From Russula earlei (lineage: Eukaryota > Basidiomycota > Agaricomycetes > Russulales > Russulaceae): DNA of 30,058 nt. Position 1 is the stretch's first letter. Each line of letters opens with the position of its first letter. The notes beneath the pieces were generated by a model. The model saw only the letters and a list, made by a program, of their open reading frames with translations, was not told where the DNA came from and made no database searches. Shown in pieces: positions 29,370 through 30,058 of the stretch. Made by a program: the position numbers and the translations under genes. The stretch covers positions 1-30,058 of the forward strand of contig JAGFNK010000615.1 in NCBI GenBank assembly GCA_025769875.1. The letters are read 5' to 3'.

Positions 29370-30058
29370 GCATAACGGCGATTGCTCGAGCTTTAGGTAT
29401 CGATCCCATGTACAAGTCTCAGAGAAAGTCAATATCAGTGACAACTACTATTTACATTGGATCGAACAAAGCCGAAAGAAAAGCCTTGATAGATAGTGGA
29501 GCTACCGAATGCTTCATATCTCCGAGGCTAACGAAGGAATTACACCTACAAACCAAGGAGTTAATTCCGACTAGGAACGTCAAAAATGTCGATGGAACAT
29601 TAAACCGCTCAGGGAAAGTTACCCAAACTGTTCAATTAGAGTTAAAATTGCTGGGACAAAGACACACACACCAATTTCTAGTCACAGATATAGGACAAGA
29701 CGATATCATCCTGGGATACCCATTCTTAGAATCGACAAACCCAAGAATAAATTGGTCCAAAGGGACTATCATGGGAAGAGTCACCCTCAAAGGAAACCAA
29801 GAAGTACCAGCATGGATCAAGGCGTTAACAGACTGGGAAGAAGGCGACGAACTATGGCTGCAAACTCAGATACGTAAGACCACCATAGCACAACAGTTGG
29901 CAGAATCACAGATGCAAGACAAAACGCAAACTTGGCAAGAAATAGTCCCCCTTCAATACCATCAATATGGACAAGTATTTATGGAACAAGAATCGGAAAG
30001 ATTTCCTGGACCAAGAAAATGGGACCACGCCATTGACCTAAAATCAGATGCCCCTACA
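29358..30058 (+). CDS. pol: Pol, element 2, N-terminal part (protease); continues off the right edge
   Basis: Open in the -1 frame from the slip site to the last base. It contains YIGSNKAERKALIDSGATEC and IILGYPFLESTNPRINWSKG, both standard aspartic-protease segments of Gypsy pol, and later YGQVFMEQESERFPGPRKWD leading to HAIDLKSDAPT, the region before RT. At the position matching the stop codon of element 1, this copy has a sense codon. Confidence 0.88.

Larger units (their letters stand above)
27101..30058 (+). mobile_element. Gypsy/Ty3 retrotransposon 2, 5' part, nested in element 1
   Basis: 5' LTR, self-priming site, gag, -1 slip site and the start of pol, running off the right edge. All visible frames are open, so this is the youngest and possibly intact element of the nest. 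The five bases before the LTR are CAAGA and predict the duplication after its 3' LTR. Confidence 0.9.

Noticed and set aside
1..30058. CRISPR array, bacterial operon or prophage
   Set aside because: No regularly spaced repeats or bacterial gene order are present; the spliced genes and retroelements show eukaryotic DNA.

Overview
This window looks like nuclear DNA of a filamentous fungus, most likely a basidiomycete of the class Agaricomycetes. The reasons are short introns of about 50-60 bases in the genes that can be followed exon by exon, three paralogues of a multi-pass membrane protein family that I know mainly from Agaricomycetes, a fungal mitochondrial ribosomal protein gene, and Gypsy, Copia, Tad1-like LINE and pogo-like elements of the kinds common in these genomes. 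I cannot name the genus. All calls come from reading the sequence; no search was run.

Host genes are sparse. (i) Three paralogous membrane-protein genes lie on the minus strand: copy A (2105-3858), copy B (13443-15565, a pseudogene with a frameshift and a solo LTR) and copy C (18034-19811). A relic of a fourth 5' flank lies near 16685-16860. (ii) A complete five-exon zinc-type alcohol dehydrogenase / quinone-oxidoreductase-like gene lies on the plus strand (8567-9861). (iii) An intronless mitochondrial ribosomal protein gene of the Mrpl20/mL58 family lies on the minus strand (17114-17656). (iv) A truncated gene fragment of a common agaric hypothetical family lies at 16241-16556.

The rest is mostly mobile DNA. 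At the left edge is the 5' end of a minus-strand Copia element (LTR 660-1047, a primer-binding site matching the initiator-tRNA anticodon arm, and a frameshifted gag). The same LTR family occurs as a solo LTR with a 5-bp target duplication inside copy B. A foldback element with about 165-bp arms sits at 5061-5448. Two LINE-type insertions (5993-7310 and 9946-12064) each end in a 24-base A tract read on the minus strand, and each is bounded by a 14-bp direct repeat. The second carries a Tad1-like C-terminal ORF whose RNase H-like domain appears to have lost its acidic catalytic residues.

The right third (20448-30058) is a nest. The 3' part of a pogo-like transposase gene is cut by Gypsy element 1 (LTR from about 22109), whose integrase is cut by Gypsy element 2 (LTR 27101-27592), which runs off the window. 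Both Gypsy elements appear to be self-primed: the bases next to the 5' LTR are complementary to the predicted 5' end of their own transcript. Both place pol in the -1 frame relative to gag. Element 2 has a canonical TTTTTTG slip site. Element 1 has a non-canonical site, one stop codon in pol and a long 5' coding extension without an AUG.
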